Of a DNA stretch of 64,000 nt, positions 1-8,650 are shown one piece after another. Positions within the stretch are counted from its first letter, which is position 1. Every line of letters starts with the position of its first letter. Under the pieces are notes generated by a model. The model had not been told where the DNA came from. It saw only the letters and a list, made by a program, of their open reading frames with translations, and searched no databases. The translations under genes were made by a program, and so were the position numbers. Origin of the DNA: Agrobacterium larrymoorei (lineage in GTDB: Bacteria; Pseudomonadota; Alphaproteobacteria; Rhizobiales; Rhizobiaceae); assembly GCF_030819275.1 (NCBI RefSeq), contig NZ_JAUTBL010000002.1, positions 374,501-438,500 on the forward strand, read 5' to 3'.

Positions 1-263
1 CCATCGATCTGACCGATGGCTACATCCATTTCTCCACGGCCGATCAGGTGAAGGAAACGGCGGCCCGCCACTTTGCCGATCAGCAGGATTTGCTTCTCAT
101 CGCAGTCGATGGCGGGGCTCTTGGTGACAAGCTGGTGTTCGAACCATCGCGTGGCGGCGATCTCTTTCCGCATCTCTATGGCGAGCTTCCGCTCAATGCC
201 GTGCTGTGGGAAACGACCCTGACGCTGGGTGACGATGGCGCCCACCAGTTTCCGGAGATTTGA
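1..263 (+). CDS. DUF952 family protein, 3' part only
   Basis: The reading frame is open from the first bases of the window (first full codon at base 3) and stops with TGA at 261-263, so only the C-terminal 86 or so residues are present. The first visible residues contain the GYIHFST motif typical of the DUF952 family, small proteins of about 110-120 residues of unknown function. The TGA lies 2 bases before the ATG of pyrD, so the two genes are probably co-transcribed. The GTG at 48 is an internal valine codon, not the start. The family call is from motif memory; no function is claimed. Confidence 0.8.
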   Translation, partial: IDLTDGYIHFSTADQVKETAARHFADQQDLLLIAVDGGALGDKLVFEPSRGGDLFPHLYGELPLNAVLWETTLTLGDDGAHQFPEI

Positions 264-265
264 GC

Positions 266-1354
266 ATGAGCGGATTGTTCTCCTCCCTTGGACGCAAGGG
301 CCTCTTCCTGCTTGACCCCGAAGTCGCGCATGGCATGTCGATTGCAGCTTTGCGCAGCGGTTTCATCCCCACCTGCCACGTGCCGCATGATCCGCGCCTG
401 CAACAGACGGTGGCAGGACTGGTTTTCCCCAATCCACTTGGCATGGCGGCAGGCTATGACAAGAATGCCGAAGTTCCCGGCCCACTCCTCAAGCTCGGCT
501 TCGGCTTTACCGAGATCGGCACGGTGACTCCGCGCGCGCAGGCTGGCAATCCAAAGCCGCGCATTTTCCGGCTGGTGGAAAACGAGGCGGTCATCAACCG
601 CCTTGGCTTCAATAACGAAGGCCATGCAGCGGCACTTTCGCGTCTGATTGCGGCGGGTCTGCGCGGCATCGTCGGTGTGAATATCGGCGCCAACAAGGAC
701 AGCGATGACCGCATCGCCGATTACGTGAAGGGCATCGAAACCTTCTCTTCCGTTGCCTCCTATTTCACGGCCAACATTTCCTCGCCCAACACGCCGGGCC
801 TTCGTGATCTTCAGGCACGCGAAAGCCTTTCGGCGCTTCTTTCCGCCGTGCTGGCGCAGCGCGATCGCGAGGCCGAGAAATTGTCCCGTCACATCCCCGT
901 CTTCCTGAAGATCGCCCCCGATCTGACCGAGGAGGGGCTGGATGACATTGCAGCCGAGGTTCTGTCTCACAGGCTGGATGGCCTGATCGTCTCCAATACC
1001 ACCCTGTCACGCGACGGTCTGGTGCCGGGCAGCAACAACCAGGAAGCCGGTGGCTTGTCAGGCAAGCCGCTCTTCGAACGCTCCACAGCGGTGCTGGCAA
1101 AGATGCGCAAACGCGTCGGACCGGACCTGCCGATCATCGGCGTCGGCGGTGTGTCGTCGGCAGAGACTGCCCTCGAAAAGATCAAGGCAGGCGCCGATCT
1201 CGTGCAGCTTTATTCCTGCATGGTCTATGAGGGACCAGGCCTGCCGGGCACGATTATCCGAGGCCTGTCGAGCAGGCTGGAGCGGGACGGGATCAGGAAC
1301 ATCCGGGAACTGCGTGATAGTTCCGTGGAAAGCTGGGCGGCGCGGTCGATCTGA
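266..1354 (+). CDS. pyrD: Dihydroorotate dehydrogenase (quinone), class 2
   Basis: This enzyme oxidises dihydroorotate to orotate, the fourth step of UMP synthesis, passing electrons to membrane quinone. The 362-residue length and the N-terminal stretch before the barrel are typical of class 2 membrane-associated enzymes. Visible motifs are the NISSPNTPGL segment near residue 170, whose serine is the catalytic base in class 2 enzymes, and the C-terminal FMN-phosphate loops GVGGVSS and QLYSCMVYEGP. I chose ATG 266 rather than the upstream TTG at 260 because the protein then begins MSGLFSSLGRKGLFLLDPE, as in relatives, and it follows the DUF952 stop directly. The gene is intact. Confidence 0.97.
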   Translation: MSGLFSSLGRKGLFLLDPEVAHGMSIAALRSGFIPTCHVPHDPRLQQTVAGLVFPNPLGMAAGYDKNAEVPGPLLKLGFGFTEIGTVTPRAQAGNPKPRIFRLVENEAVINRLGFNNEGHAAALSRLIAAGLRGIVGVNIGANKDSDDRIADYVKGIETFSSVASYFTANISSPNTPGLRDLQARESLSALLSAVLAQRDREAEKLSRHIPVFLKIAPDLTEEGLDDIAAEVLSHRLDGLIVSNTTLSRDGLVPGSNNQEAGGLSGKPLFERSTAVLAKMRKRVGPDLPIIGVGGVSSAETALEKIKAGADLVQLYSCMVYEGPGLPGTIIRGLSSRLERDGIRNIRELRDSSVESWAARSI

Positions 1355-1441
1355 GACGGTTCCGGGGTCATCGTATTTAGGATGATGGAAGAGAGCGTGG
1401 CGACCGACGTCAGATTCCGTTGAGGACGGGCTGAAAGCGCA

Positions 1442-1939
1442 TCAAGCGCAAAGCACCATCGCCCAATAGGGCCGGTTTTTCGCCGCGCTATCATAGGCCA
1501 CCGCAACGCCCAGGCCGCCGTAATTGCCGAGCATGTTTTCCAAGTGATGCGGCGAGCCGATCCAGGCCTTGACCACGCGCTCGACCGTATCCTGGCCCGC
1601 GGCGACGTTTTCTGCGGCGGGCAGAGGCACGTTGCCGTTTTTCATGCGGATGAGAAAGCTGTCGGTGATGCCGATGAGGTGCGCCATCTTCTGCGCCTTC
1701 ACCATGCGGTTGGCCTGATAAATGGCCGCCTGCTGTGCCGCCGGATTGGCGGAGAGCGTCGAAAGACCTTTCGAGCGGCGAAGCTCGTTGACCATGGGTA
1801 GTGCTGCTGCCGTCTCGTCGCGCGTACCGGAGGGCAGGCCCTTGTTGGTGGGAACGGAAACGCAGGCCGAAAGAACGGAGCCAGCAGAAAGCAGCACGAA
1901 GCCGCGCCGGGAAAGGGTCGTCAGGGAATGGTCGGTCAT
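1442..1939 (-). CDS. CAP/SCP-domain putative lipoprotein
   Basis: This is a 165-residue exported protein. The N-terminus carries an RRGFVLLSAGSVLSAC segment: twin arginines, a hydrophobic core and a lipobox-like LSAC, suggesting Tat- or Sec-dependent export and lipidation. The rest resembles the CAP (SCP/PR-1) fold, with conserved elements MVNELRRSKGL, AENVAAG and SPHHLENML, the last containing the usual histidine. Bacterial CAP proteins are mostly uncharacterised; cell-envelope or lipid-related roles are only suggested. The start codon is one base from the stop of the small membrane protein gene upstream on the same strand, so both likely form one operon. It converges on pyrD. Confidence 0.85.
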   Translation of the reverse strand: MTDHSLTTLSRRGFVLLSAGSVLSACVSVPTNKGLPSGTRDETAAALPMVNELRRSKGLSTLSANPAAQQAAIYQANRMVKAQKMAHLIGITDSFLIRMKNGNVPLPAAENVAAGQDTVERVVKAWIGSPHHLENMLGNYGGLGVAVAYDSAAKNRPYWAMVLCA

Positions 1940-1940
1940 A

Positions 1941-2204
1941 TCAACGCAAGCTTAGAAGTCTGAGAACGATGAAGACGGGAATGACGATGACAGCGCCCGC
2001 CAGAAGATAGTCGCCGATGCTGCCAAGCGCGTGGAAGCCCGAATACCAGATGTTCAGAACGAAATCGCGGACACCATAGATGATGCTCCACGGCGTCAGG
2101 CCGAAGACGGCCATCAGGAATCCGACGATCAGCGATATCACCAGCAGCTTGACGATCGTGCGCCCAACGCTGTCACCCAGCACCTTGTTGACCTCACCGG
2201 CCAT
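1941..2204 (-). CDS. DUF6460-type small inner-membrane protein
   Basis: An 87-residue protein starting MAGEVNKVLGDSVGRT, with two hydrophobic helices (around residues 17-37 and 60-82) and a W-rich loop between them. I recall this pattern from the DUF6460 family, common in Rhizobiales and without known function. An in-frame start 19 codons upstream (2261) would add a low-complexity extension not seen in the family, so the internal ATG at 2204 is preferred. It is the first gene of a two-gene operon with the CAP-domain lipoprotein. Confidence 0.75.
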   Translation of the reverse strand: MAGEVNKVLGDSVGRTIVKLLVISLIVGFLMAVFGLTPWSIIYGVRDFVLNIWYSGFHALGSIGDYLLAGAVIVIPVFIVLRLLSLR

Positions 2205-2418
2205 CAGCAAATCTCCTACAGCATGCCGTCGACCAAACCCGCATCCTTGCGGCGATGACATGCACTTTCAAATCTTGATCAAGACATATGAAGCGTGCCG
2301 CTTCGATGCAAGCATCACGGTCTTTACTTTGTCCATCCGGGCTTTGCGATGAAATAGGACTTGAGTTTTTTTATGGCTTGATGAAAGAGAGCCCACCTCT
2401 TTCAGGAAAAATTCGTGA

Positions 2419-3364
2419 ATGGCCCAGAACCAGCATTCCTCCGGCGACGTCATTGCTGATCGTCGTGCCGACTACGCCCGTATGCTGGCAGAAAGCGGCG
2501 ACCCACCAAGCCGCTGCGGAACTGATCGAACAGGCACTCGAACTTGCCCCACTTTGGGCAGCAGGCTGGTTTCGGCTGGGAGAGTATAGTGAAAAGGCAG
2601 GTCAGCACGATAATGCGGTGAAAGCCTATGAAAAAGTGGCCGAACTCGATTCGGAGGGAATATTTGCAGCTCCTCTGAAGCTTGCGGTGTTGGGCGCAGC
2701 CGAAACGCCAGAGCAGCCACCGAGCCGCTATGTAGAAGGCCTTTTCGACGACTATGCCGATCGGTTCGAAACCTCACTGGTGAAGAAACTCGATTATAGC
2801 GTGCCGGAGAAGTTGGCCGCTTTGATTGAGACAGCGCGTCCAGAGGGCAAGCGCTTTCGCTGCGCAGTCGATATCGGCTGTGGCACAGGATTGCTCGGTG
2901 TCGAAATCTGCGACTGGACCGAGCGGCTGGAAGGCTTCGACATTTCCACCAACATGCTGGCAAAGGCGGAAGAGAAGGGCATCTACCACCATCTCTCGCA
3001 GGCCGATCTTTCTCTTGATGAGGATACATCCGGCCTCTTTGCCGATGGGCTTCAAAAAGGCCGTGCCGATCTCGTCGCCGCTGCCGACGTGATGATGTAC
3101 CTCGGCAGCCTCGAAACGGTCATGCCGTTGGTTATCGCCCTGCTTCAACCGGGAGGCCTCTTCGCCTTTTCGGTGGAAGATGCGGGCGACGAAGGCGGTT
3201 TTATCCTCCAGCCGTCGCTCCGCTACGCGCACTCGCAAACCTATGTGAGCAATCTTCTTGCCGCCTTCGGCATGGAAATCCTCCAGATCCGAAAAACGAT
3301 CATCCGAAAAGATGCCGGAAAACCGCTTTCCGGCATTCTGTTTCTTGCCAGAAAACCCGCCTGA
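2419..3364 (+). pseudogene. TPR/SAM-dependent methyltransferase, apparently frameshifted near its 5' end
   Basis: The downstream frame encodes a TPR-like segment (LIEQALELAPLWAAGWF) followed by a class I SAM-dependent methyltransferase domain with glycine motif VDIGCGTGLLG, then DVMMYLGSLE and LLQPGGLFAFSVED. The natural N-terminus, beginning MAQNQHSSGDVIADRRADYA at ATG 2419, is in a different frame and runs up to about 2508, where the sequence SGDPP must join AAAELIEQ. Removing one base in 2503-2509 restores a continuous protein of about 314 residues. The upstream in-frame extension reaching back to 2288 looks like non-coding sequence. Either the gene is disrupted or the assembly has a one-base insertion. 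The substrate is unknown. Confidence 0.8.
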
Positions 3365-3428
3365 TCTTTTCGTTTCTTGCCATTTTGGCGATTGGTCAGG
3401 AGAGCTGACATATAGCGGTTGTCGCGCG

Positions 3429-3449
3429 TTATTTTGCGGTGCAAAATAA
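3429..3449. promoter_or_regulatory. Perfect 9+3+9 inverted repeat upstream of the yitT pair
   Basis: The arms TTATTTTGC and GCAAAATAA are exact reverse complements separated by GGT. The repeat lies about 80 bases before the first YitT-type gene, with no T-run after it, so it looks like a protein-binding operator rather than a terminator. No regulator can be named. Confidence 0.5.
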
Positions 3450-3530
3450 GCCGTCTCCGCAGCAGCTTATACCTTGTGAAAAGGACGCGAAGACCATCAA
3501 CAAAATCAGGTCCTATCGAGGGGATTTCGC

Positions 3531-4169
3531 ATGGCATTCACCAGAAGCGTCTATGGCATGTGGAGTGTGGATCCGGCCAAGCATTCACCGATCGAGGACG
3601 TGCAGGGCATCGTCACCGGGAGCATCGTTTCGGCGCTTGGCTTTTACATCCTGAACAAGGTCGGCCTTCTGACGGGTGGCACTGCGGGCGTCGCCTTCCT
3701 CATCCATTATAGCTTCGGCATCAGCTTCGGCCTGCTGTTCTTCATCGTCAATCTGCCGTTTTACTACCTTTCCTTCCGTCGTCTCGGCCTTGCCTTCTCA
3801 CTGAAAACCTTCATCGCCATCGGTTTGGTCTCCGTGCTGACGGAACTAGAATCGCGCTGGATGGTCATCGACAGCGTCAATCCGCTTTGGGCTGCCATTC
3901 TCGGCGGACTTCTCCTCGGTTACGGTCTTCTTGCGCTCTACCGCCATCGCGCCAGCCTTGGCGGCATCGGCATTCTGGCTATCTACATTCAGGATCGTTT
4001 CGGCATCCGTGCCGGTCTGATCCAGCTTGCCTTCGACACCTGCGTGATGATCGCCGCCTTTGCCGTCATCGAACCGAAGACGGTGCTCTACTCCATCGTC
4101 GGCGCCTTCTTCCTCAACATGTTCCTGGCCATCAATCACCGCTCCGACCGCTACATCGTGGTGCGCTGA
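3531..4169 (+). CDS. YitT family membrane protein, first copy
   Basis: A 212-residue polytopic inner-membrane protein with about six hydrophobic segments. The motifs LLTGGTAGVAFLIHY, FFIVNLPFYYLSFRRLG and the RHRASLGGIGILA loop are typical of the YitT membrane domain (DUF161). It stops after the membrane domain and lacks the C-terminal soluble DUF2179 domain found in many Firmicute members. ATG 3531 follows a GAGGGG ribosome site. A paralogue follows 59 bases after its stop. The transport substrate of this family is not established. Confidence 0.88.
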   Translation: MAFTRSVYGMWSVDPAKHSPIEDVQGIVTGSIVSALGFYILNKVGLLTGGTAGVAFLIHYSFGISFGLLFFIVNLPFYYLSFRRLGLAFSLKTFIAIGLVSVLTELESRWMVIDSVNPLWAAILGGLLLGYGLLALYRHRASLGGIGILAIYIQDRFGIRAGLIQLAFDTCVMIAAFAVIEPKTVLYSIVGAFFLNMFLAINHRSDRYIVVR

Positions 4170-4228
4170 CGCTTGAAATCCGGCCCGCGTTGGCGCAAGG
4201 AAAGCCTGTCGCAATCGTGGGGATGGCA

Positions 4229-4870
4229 ATGCGCGATATGATCTGGAAGAACCGTGCAAGGCTGTGGGCTACGACGCCCGACCGGCATTCTCTGCTGGAA
4301 GATGTTCAGGGTGTTCTAGCCGGAGCCATGTTGGCGTCGCTCGGCGTCACCCTGTTTTCCGCCGCTGGTCTGCTGACAGGCGGCACCGTGGGCCTCGCGT
4401 TCCTCGTCCACTATGCAACGGACGTGCAGTTCGGTCTCATCTTCTTCCTGGTCAACCTGCCCTTCTACTATCTCGCCTTTCGTCGCCTTGGCCTTGCGTT
4501 CACGGTCAAGACCTTTAGCGCCATCGCCCTGACGGCGGTGCTATCCGACATGATGCCGCGACTCTTCGCCTTCCAATCGATCAATCCCATCGCCGCTGCG
4601 CTATTCGGCGGTTTGACCGTCGCAGCGGGAATGCTGGCGCTTTTCCGTCACCGCGCCAGCCTTGGAGGCTTCGGCATTCTGGCGCTCTATCTGCAGGATC
4701 GCTTCGGTTGGCGGGCTGGCTTCATCCAGCTGGCCTTCGATGGCATGGTGCTGCTGGCGTCCTTCTTCATCGCCACGCCCTTCGTCATTCTTTGCTCGGT
4801 TCTTGGCGCATTGGTGATGAATCTGGTGATCGCCATCAATCACAGAAACGACCGCTACATCGCAATGTAG
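4229..4870 (+). CDS. YitT family membrane protein, second copy
   Basis: This 213-residue protein is a close paralogue of the gene just upstream: LLTGGTVGLAFLVHY, FFLVNLPFYYLAFRRLG and RHRASLGGFGILALY match it nearly residue for residue, so the pair arose by tandem duplication. It too lacks DUF2179. The start is uncertain: ATGs at 4223, 4229 and 4238 are all in frame, and I prefer 4229 because GGGGA ends about six bases before it. It converges on the AhpD-like gene. Confidence 0.85.
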   Translation: MRDMIWKNRARLWATTPDRHSLLEDVQGVLAGAMLASLGVTLFSAAGLLTGGTVGLAFLVHYATDVQFGLIFFLVNLPFYYLAFRRLGLAFTVKTFSAIALTAVLSDMMPRLFAFQSINPIAAALFGGLTVAAGMLALFRHRASLGGFGILALYLQDRFGWRAGFIQLAFDGMVLLASFFIATPFVILCSVLGALVMNLVIAINHRNDRYIAM

Positions 4871-4891
4871 CAGTCGCTTCGGCAAGGAATG

Positions 4892-5353
4892 TCAGGCGGC
4901 CTTTGCGGCAGCATCGACCGGATGCTGCATCCTGAAGCCGACGGCAATGCGGTTCCAGCTGTTGATCGTACCGATGGCAAGCGTGATCTTGACGATCTCC
5001 TCTTCGCTGAAATGCGCTCTCAACGCTTCGAAATCACCATCCGGCGCGCCGGTCTCGGCAATCTTCGTCACCGCATCCACCCAGCCGAGCAAGGCTCTTT
5101 CCTGCGCTGTGTAAACGGTCGATTCCCGCCACACGCTCATCAGGTTGATCCATTGCTCCGACAGCCCGTCCCGGCGGCTTTCCTTCACATGCATGTCCAC
5201 GCAATAGGCGCAGCCATTGATGATGGAGGCGCGCAGTTTGATGAGGTGAACGAAGCGGCGCTCCAGCCCGCAATTCTGGATGAATGTTTCGAGCGCCAGA
5301 ATGGCCTTGTAGGATTCGGGCGATGCCTTGGTATGGTTCAGTCTCGTTTCCAT
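4892..5353 (-). CDS. Carboxymuconolactone decarboxylase family (AhpD-like) protein
   Basis: This 153-residue protein has the AhpD core motif NGCAYCVDMH, giving C48, C51 and H55 as the redox-active CxxC and partner histidine. Such proteins act as peroxidase partners or cytosolic alkylhydroperoxidases; a decarboxylase role is unlikely with this motif. The start METRLNH at 5353 is chosen because AAGGAGATAG precedes it closely; the frame stays open ten codons further. It lies 88 bases downstream of the Rrf2 regulator on the same strand and is the obvious candidate target of it. Confidence 0.88.
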   Translation of the reverse strand: METRLNHTKASPESYKAILALETFIQNCGLERRFVHLIKLRASIINGCAYCVDMHVKESRRDGLSEQWINLMSVWRESTVYTAQERALLGWVDAVTKIAETGAPDGDFEALRAHFSEEEIVKITLAIGTINSWNRIAVGFRMQHPVDAAAKAA

Positions 5354-5441
5354 AGTCCTATCTCCTTGGTTGCTTTTGGTCATGCGTCATCGTTCGAACA
5401 GGCGGTTGCCTGTCCGTCATGGAATTGCAGAAGTGCTTGTC

Positions 5442-5942
5442 TCAGCGCGTCGTCTTGCGCTCGTTCAGTTCCAGAAAGGCGCATCCGCGTGCGGCGATCC
5501 CGCCATCATCGTTCTGCGCCAAGTCCTCGCGAATATCCGCCACGGTTGTCTTGGCAAGCTCGGCGCGATAGGCCTTCTCCGCCTTCAGCATGGCGGCATT
5601 GATGCCGCAGGGTTTGCTGAAATAGCGGTCAGGCAAGGGGTTAGGTCCCCGTTGACGGATTTCGGCGCAGCGGAAAGCGGGTGCCGGGCCTTCCACTGCG
5701 AGCACGATATCGAGAAGCGTGATGGCCTCGGGTGGCTTCGCCAGCCTGTAGCCGCCCTTCGGGCCGGGAACGGTTGCCAGAATCCCGGCACCGGAAAGCG
5801 ACTGAAGGTGCTTCAGCAGATAGCTGGTCGAGACGCCATGAAACTCCGCCAATGCCGCCGCTGACAGCACGCCGTCGGGTGAAAGCGAGGCGAGCATTGC
5901 AACGCTGTGGATGGCCTGTTCCACGCCATCGCTCATTTTCAT
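5442..5942 (-). CDS. Rrf2 family transcriptional regulator
   Basis: This 166-residue protein has an N-terminal winged helix, with recognition segment VSTSYLLKHLQSL and the wing PGPKGGYRLA characteristic of Rrf2 proteins. Cysteines occur at about 92, 112 and 154. Three cysteines could hold an Fe-S cluster as in IscR/NsrR/RsrR, but the spacing differs from IscR (92/98/104), so simple thiol sensing is also possible. The GGAGG six bases before the ATG fixes the start at 5942. A palindrome 12 bases upstream suggests autoregulation, probably together with the AhpD-like gene downstream and perhaps the divergent helicase gene. Confidence 0.9.
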   Translation of the reverse strand: MKMSDGVEQAIHSVAMLASLSPDGVLSAAALAEFHGVSTSYLLKHLQSLSGAGILATVPGPKGGYRLAKPPEAITLLDIVLAVEGPAPAFRCAEIRQRGPNPLPDRYFSKPCGINAAMLKAEKAYRAELAKTTVADIREDLAQNDDGGIAARGCAFLELNERKTTR

Positions 5943-5953
5943 CGGTGGCCTCC

Positions 5954-5984
5954 TTAATCATGGATATTATTTATCCGCGATTAA
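5954..5984. promoter_or_regulatory. Candidate Rrf2 operator between divergent genes
   Basis: Arms TTAATCATGGATA and TATCCGCGATTAA match at 11 of 13 positions across a five-base spacer (TTATT). The site sits 12 bases before the rrf2 ATG and about 65 before the helicase start, the usual place for an autoregulatory operator. Assignment to the adjacent Rrf2 protein is inference. Confidence 0.6.
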
Positions 5985-6048
5985 TCGGCTCTGTCAAGTG
6001 GCGCCTGAAGGCTCTTCTTTTTTGGAAGAGTTTCACTACTTTAGAAGG

Positions 6049-8568
6049 GTGAAACACATCGATCCGCCCATATTGACGAAAAGTGCCGGTACACTGCCTC
6101 TGCCCTTCCAGAAATGGTTTGCGGAAAAGGGCTGGAGCCCGCGTGCGCATCAGCTGGAATTGTCCGCCCGGGCACGGGCTGGCGAAAACATGTTGTTGAT
6201 TGCGCCGACCGGCGCCGGCAAGACGCTTGGCGGTTTCATGGCGTCCCTGACCGATCTGGCCGAGCGCGGCAAGGTGGCGCCGGGCTCTACCTTTGTCGGC
6301 GTCCACACGCTTTATATCTCGCCACTGAAAGCGCTCGCCGTCGATATCGAGCGCAACCTGATGAAGCCGGTCTCGGAGATGGGCCTGCCGATCACGGTAG
6401 AAACCCGCACCGGCGACACACCGCAGGGCAAGCGGCAGCGGCAGAAGCTTAAACCCCCGGACATTCTGCTGACGACGCCCGAGCAGGTCTCGCTGCTGCT
6501 CGCCAACAAAGAGGCCGAGCGCTTCTTCAAGGATCTGAAATATGTGGTGCTGGACGAGTTGCACTCACTCGTCACCTCCAAGCGCGGCCATCTCCTGTCG
6601 CTGGCGCTCGCCCGCATCCGCCGCCACGCGCCTGCCATGCGCACCATTGGCCTTTCGGCAACCGTGGCAGATCCGATGGATCTCCAGCGTTACCTCGCGC
6701 CGCAGGTGGAAGGCGAACCACCGGCGGGATTGATCACCGTCGAGGGCGGCGCGAAGCCGGATATTGCCATCCTGCAGACGGAGGAGCGCATTCCCTGGTC
6801 CGGCCACTCGGCGCGTTATGCCATGCAGGATCTCTATCCTGAGATCAAAGACCACCAGACGACGCTGATCTTCGTCAATACCCGCTCGCAGGCCGAGCGG
6901 ATCTTTCAGGAACTCTGGACGATCAATGACGACAATCTGCCAATCGCGCTGCACCACGGCTCGCTGGATGCCGGGCAGCGGCGCAAGGTGGAACAGGCCA
7001 TGGCGGATAACAAGCTGCGCGCCGTCGTCGCCACCTCGACGCTCGACCTCGGGATCGACTGGGGCGATGTCGATCTCGTCGTGCATGTTGGCGCGCCGAA
7101 GGGCGCAAGCCGCCTTGCGCAGCGAATCGGGCGCGCCAATCACCGCATGGATGAGCCCTCCAAGGCGATCCTCGTTCCCGCCAACCGTTTCGAGGTGATG
7201 GAATGCCGCGCGGCCCTCGATGCGAATTACATCGGCGCGCAGGATACCCCACCGATAGCCGAGGGCGCGCTGGATGTGCTGGCACAGCATGTGCTCGGCA
7301 TGGCCTGCGCCGAACCCTTCGACGCGGACGAGCTTTATCGCGAAGTGACCAGCGCCTCTCCCTATGCCGATCTGTCGCGCGAGATGTTCGACCGCGTGGT
7401 GGATTTCACCGCCACCGGCGGCTATGCGCTGCGCACCTATGAACGCTATGCCCGCATCCGCCAGATGAAGGATGGGCGCTGGCGCGTCTCCAATCCGCAG
7501 GTCGCACAGCAATATCGTCTGAACCTTGGCACCATCGTCGAAGCCGCCGAGCTGAATGTCCGCATGGTCAAGCCCAATGCCAAGGGCACGCTCGGGCGTG
7601 GCGGCATGTCGCTCGGGAAGGTGGAAGAGCATTTTCTCGAGCAACTGGTCCAGGGCGATACCTTCCTCTTTGCCGGCAAGGTCCTGCGCTTCGAAGGCAT
7701 CCGAGAGAATGAATGTCTCGTCAGCCAAGCCTTCTCCATGGACCCGAAGATCCCTTCCTATGCCGGGGGCAAGTTTCCGCTCTCCACCTATCTGGCGGAC
7801 CAGGTGCGCTCCATGCTCGCCGACCCCACGCGTTGGCATACCCTGCCCGATCAGGTCCGCGACTGGCTGGCGATCCAGAAGGAAAAGTCGATCATCCCGA
7901 AGCGGGACGAGTTGCTGGTCGAGACCTTTCCGTTTCGCAAGCGCTTCTTCATGGTCATGTATCCCTTCGAAGGCCGACTGGCACACCAGACGCTCGGCAT
8001 GCTTCTAACCCGCAGACTGGAGCGGGCAGGGGCAAAGCCCATGGGATTCGTGGCAACCGACTATTCGCTCGCCGTCTGGGCGATGGAGGATATGGGACAG
8101 CGCCTCCAATCGCGCCGGCTGTCTCTTGCCGACCTTCTGGATGAGGATATGCTGGGTGACGACCTCGAAGCCTGGCTCGATGAATCCTATCTTTTGAAAC
8201 GCACCTTCCGCAATTGCGCGGTCATCGCAGGACTGATCGAACGCCGTCATCCCGGCAAGGAAAAGACCGGGCGTCAGGTTACGGTGTCGGCCGACCTTAT
8301 TTATGACGTTCTTCGTAGCCATGAGCCGGACCACATCCTGCTGGAAGCCACGCGACGCGATGCTTCGGCTGGACTTTTGGACATTGCTCGACTTGGCGAT
8401 ATGCTAAGGCGAATCAAAGGCCACACGCATCACTGCGCTCTGGACCATGTCTCCCCGCTTGCCGTTCCCGTGATGCTGGAAATCGGTCGCGAAACGGTTG
8501 TGGGACAAGCGCAGGACGATGTGCTGGCCGAAGCCGCCGACGAGCTGATCGCCGAGGCGATGGCGTAG
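6049..8568 (+). CDS. Ligase-associated DNA damage response DEXH-box helicase (Lhr-like)
   Basis: An 839-residue superfamily 2 helicase. Walker A is APTGAGKT near residue 55, the DEXH box is VVLDELHSL near 170, motif III is GLSATVADP, and motif VI is AQRIGRANHR. The long C-terminal region after the RecA pair fits the bacterial Lhr branch associated with an ATP-dependent ligase, an exonuclease and PdeM. The PdeM gene follows directly, which supports the assignment; ligase and exonuclease are not in this window. The start is uncertain: GTG 6049 is the best placed candidate, but its GAAGGG lies very close to it. The frame is open to 5911, which would run into the Rrf2 promoter. Confidence 0.93.
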   Translation: MKHIDPPILTKSAGTLPLPFQKWFAEKGWSPRAHQLELSARARAGENMLLIAPTGAGKTLGGFMASLTDLAERGKVAPGSTFVGVHTLYISPLKALAVDIERNLMKPVSEMGLPITVETRTGDTPQGKRQRQKLKPPDILLTTPEQVSLLLANKEAERFFKDLKYVVLDELHSLVTSKRGHLLSLALARIRRHAPAMRTIGLSATVADPMDLQRYLAPQVEGEPPAGLITVEGGAKPDIAILQTEERIPWSGHSARYAMQDLYPEIKDHQTTLIFVNTRSQAERIFQELWTINDDNLPIALHHGSLDAGQRRKVEQAMADNKLRAVVATSTLDLGIDWGDVDLVVHVGAPKGASRLAQRIGRANHRMDEPSKAILVPANRFEVMECRAALDANYIGAQDTPPIAEGALDVLAQHVLGMACAEPFDADELYREVTSASPYADLSREMFDRVVDFTATGGYALRTYERYARIRQMKDGRWRVSNPQVAQQYRLNLGTIVEAAELNVRMVKPNAKGTLGRGGMSLGKVEEHFLEQLVQGDTFLFAGKVLRFEGIRENECLVSQAFSMDPKIPSYAGGKFPLSTYLADQVRSMLADPTRWHTLPDQVRDWLAIQKEKSIIPKRDELLVETFPFRKRFFMVMYPFEGRLAHQTLGMLLTRRLERAGAKPMGFVATDYSLAVWAMEDMGQRLQSRRLSLADLLDEDMLGDDLEAWLDESYLLKRTFRNCAVIAGLIERRHPGKEKTGRQVTVSADLIYDVLRSHEPDHILLEATRRDASAGLLDIARLGDMLRRIKGHTHHCALDHVSPLAVPVMLEIGRETVVGQAQDDVLAEAADELIAEAMA

Positions 8569-8650
8569 GCTTCTTTCGAAGGCCACGCCGGAAGATGCGT
8601 GGAAACAAAAGGGAGAGCAGCCAGAGTGCTCTCAGGGAATTCGAGAAGAC

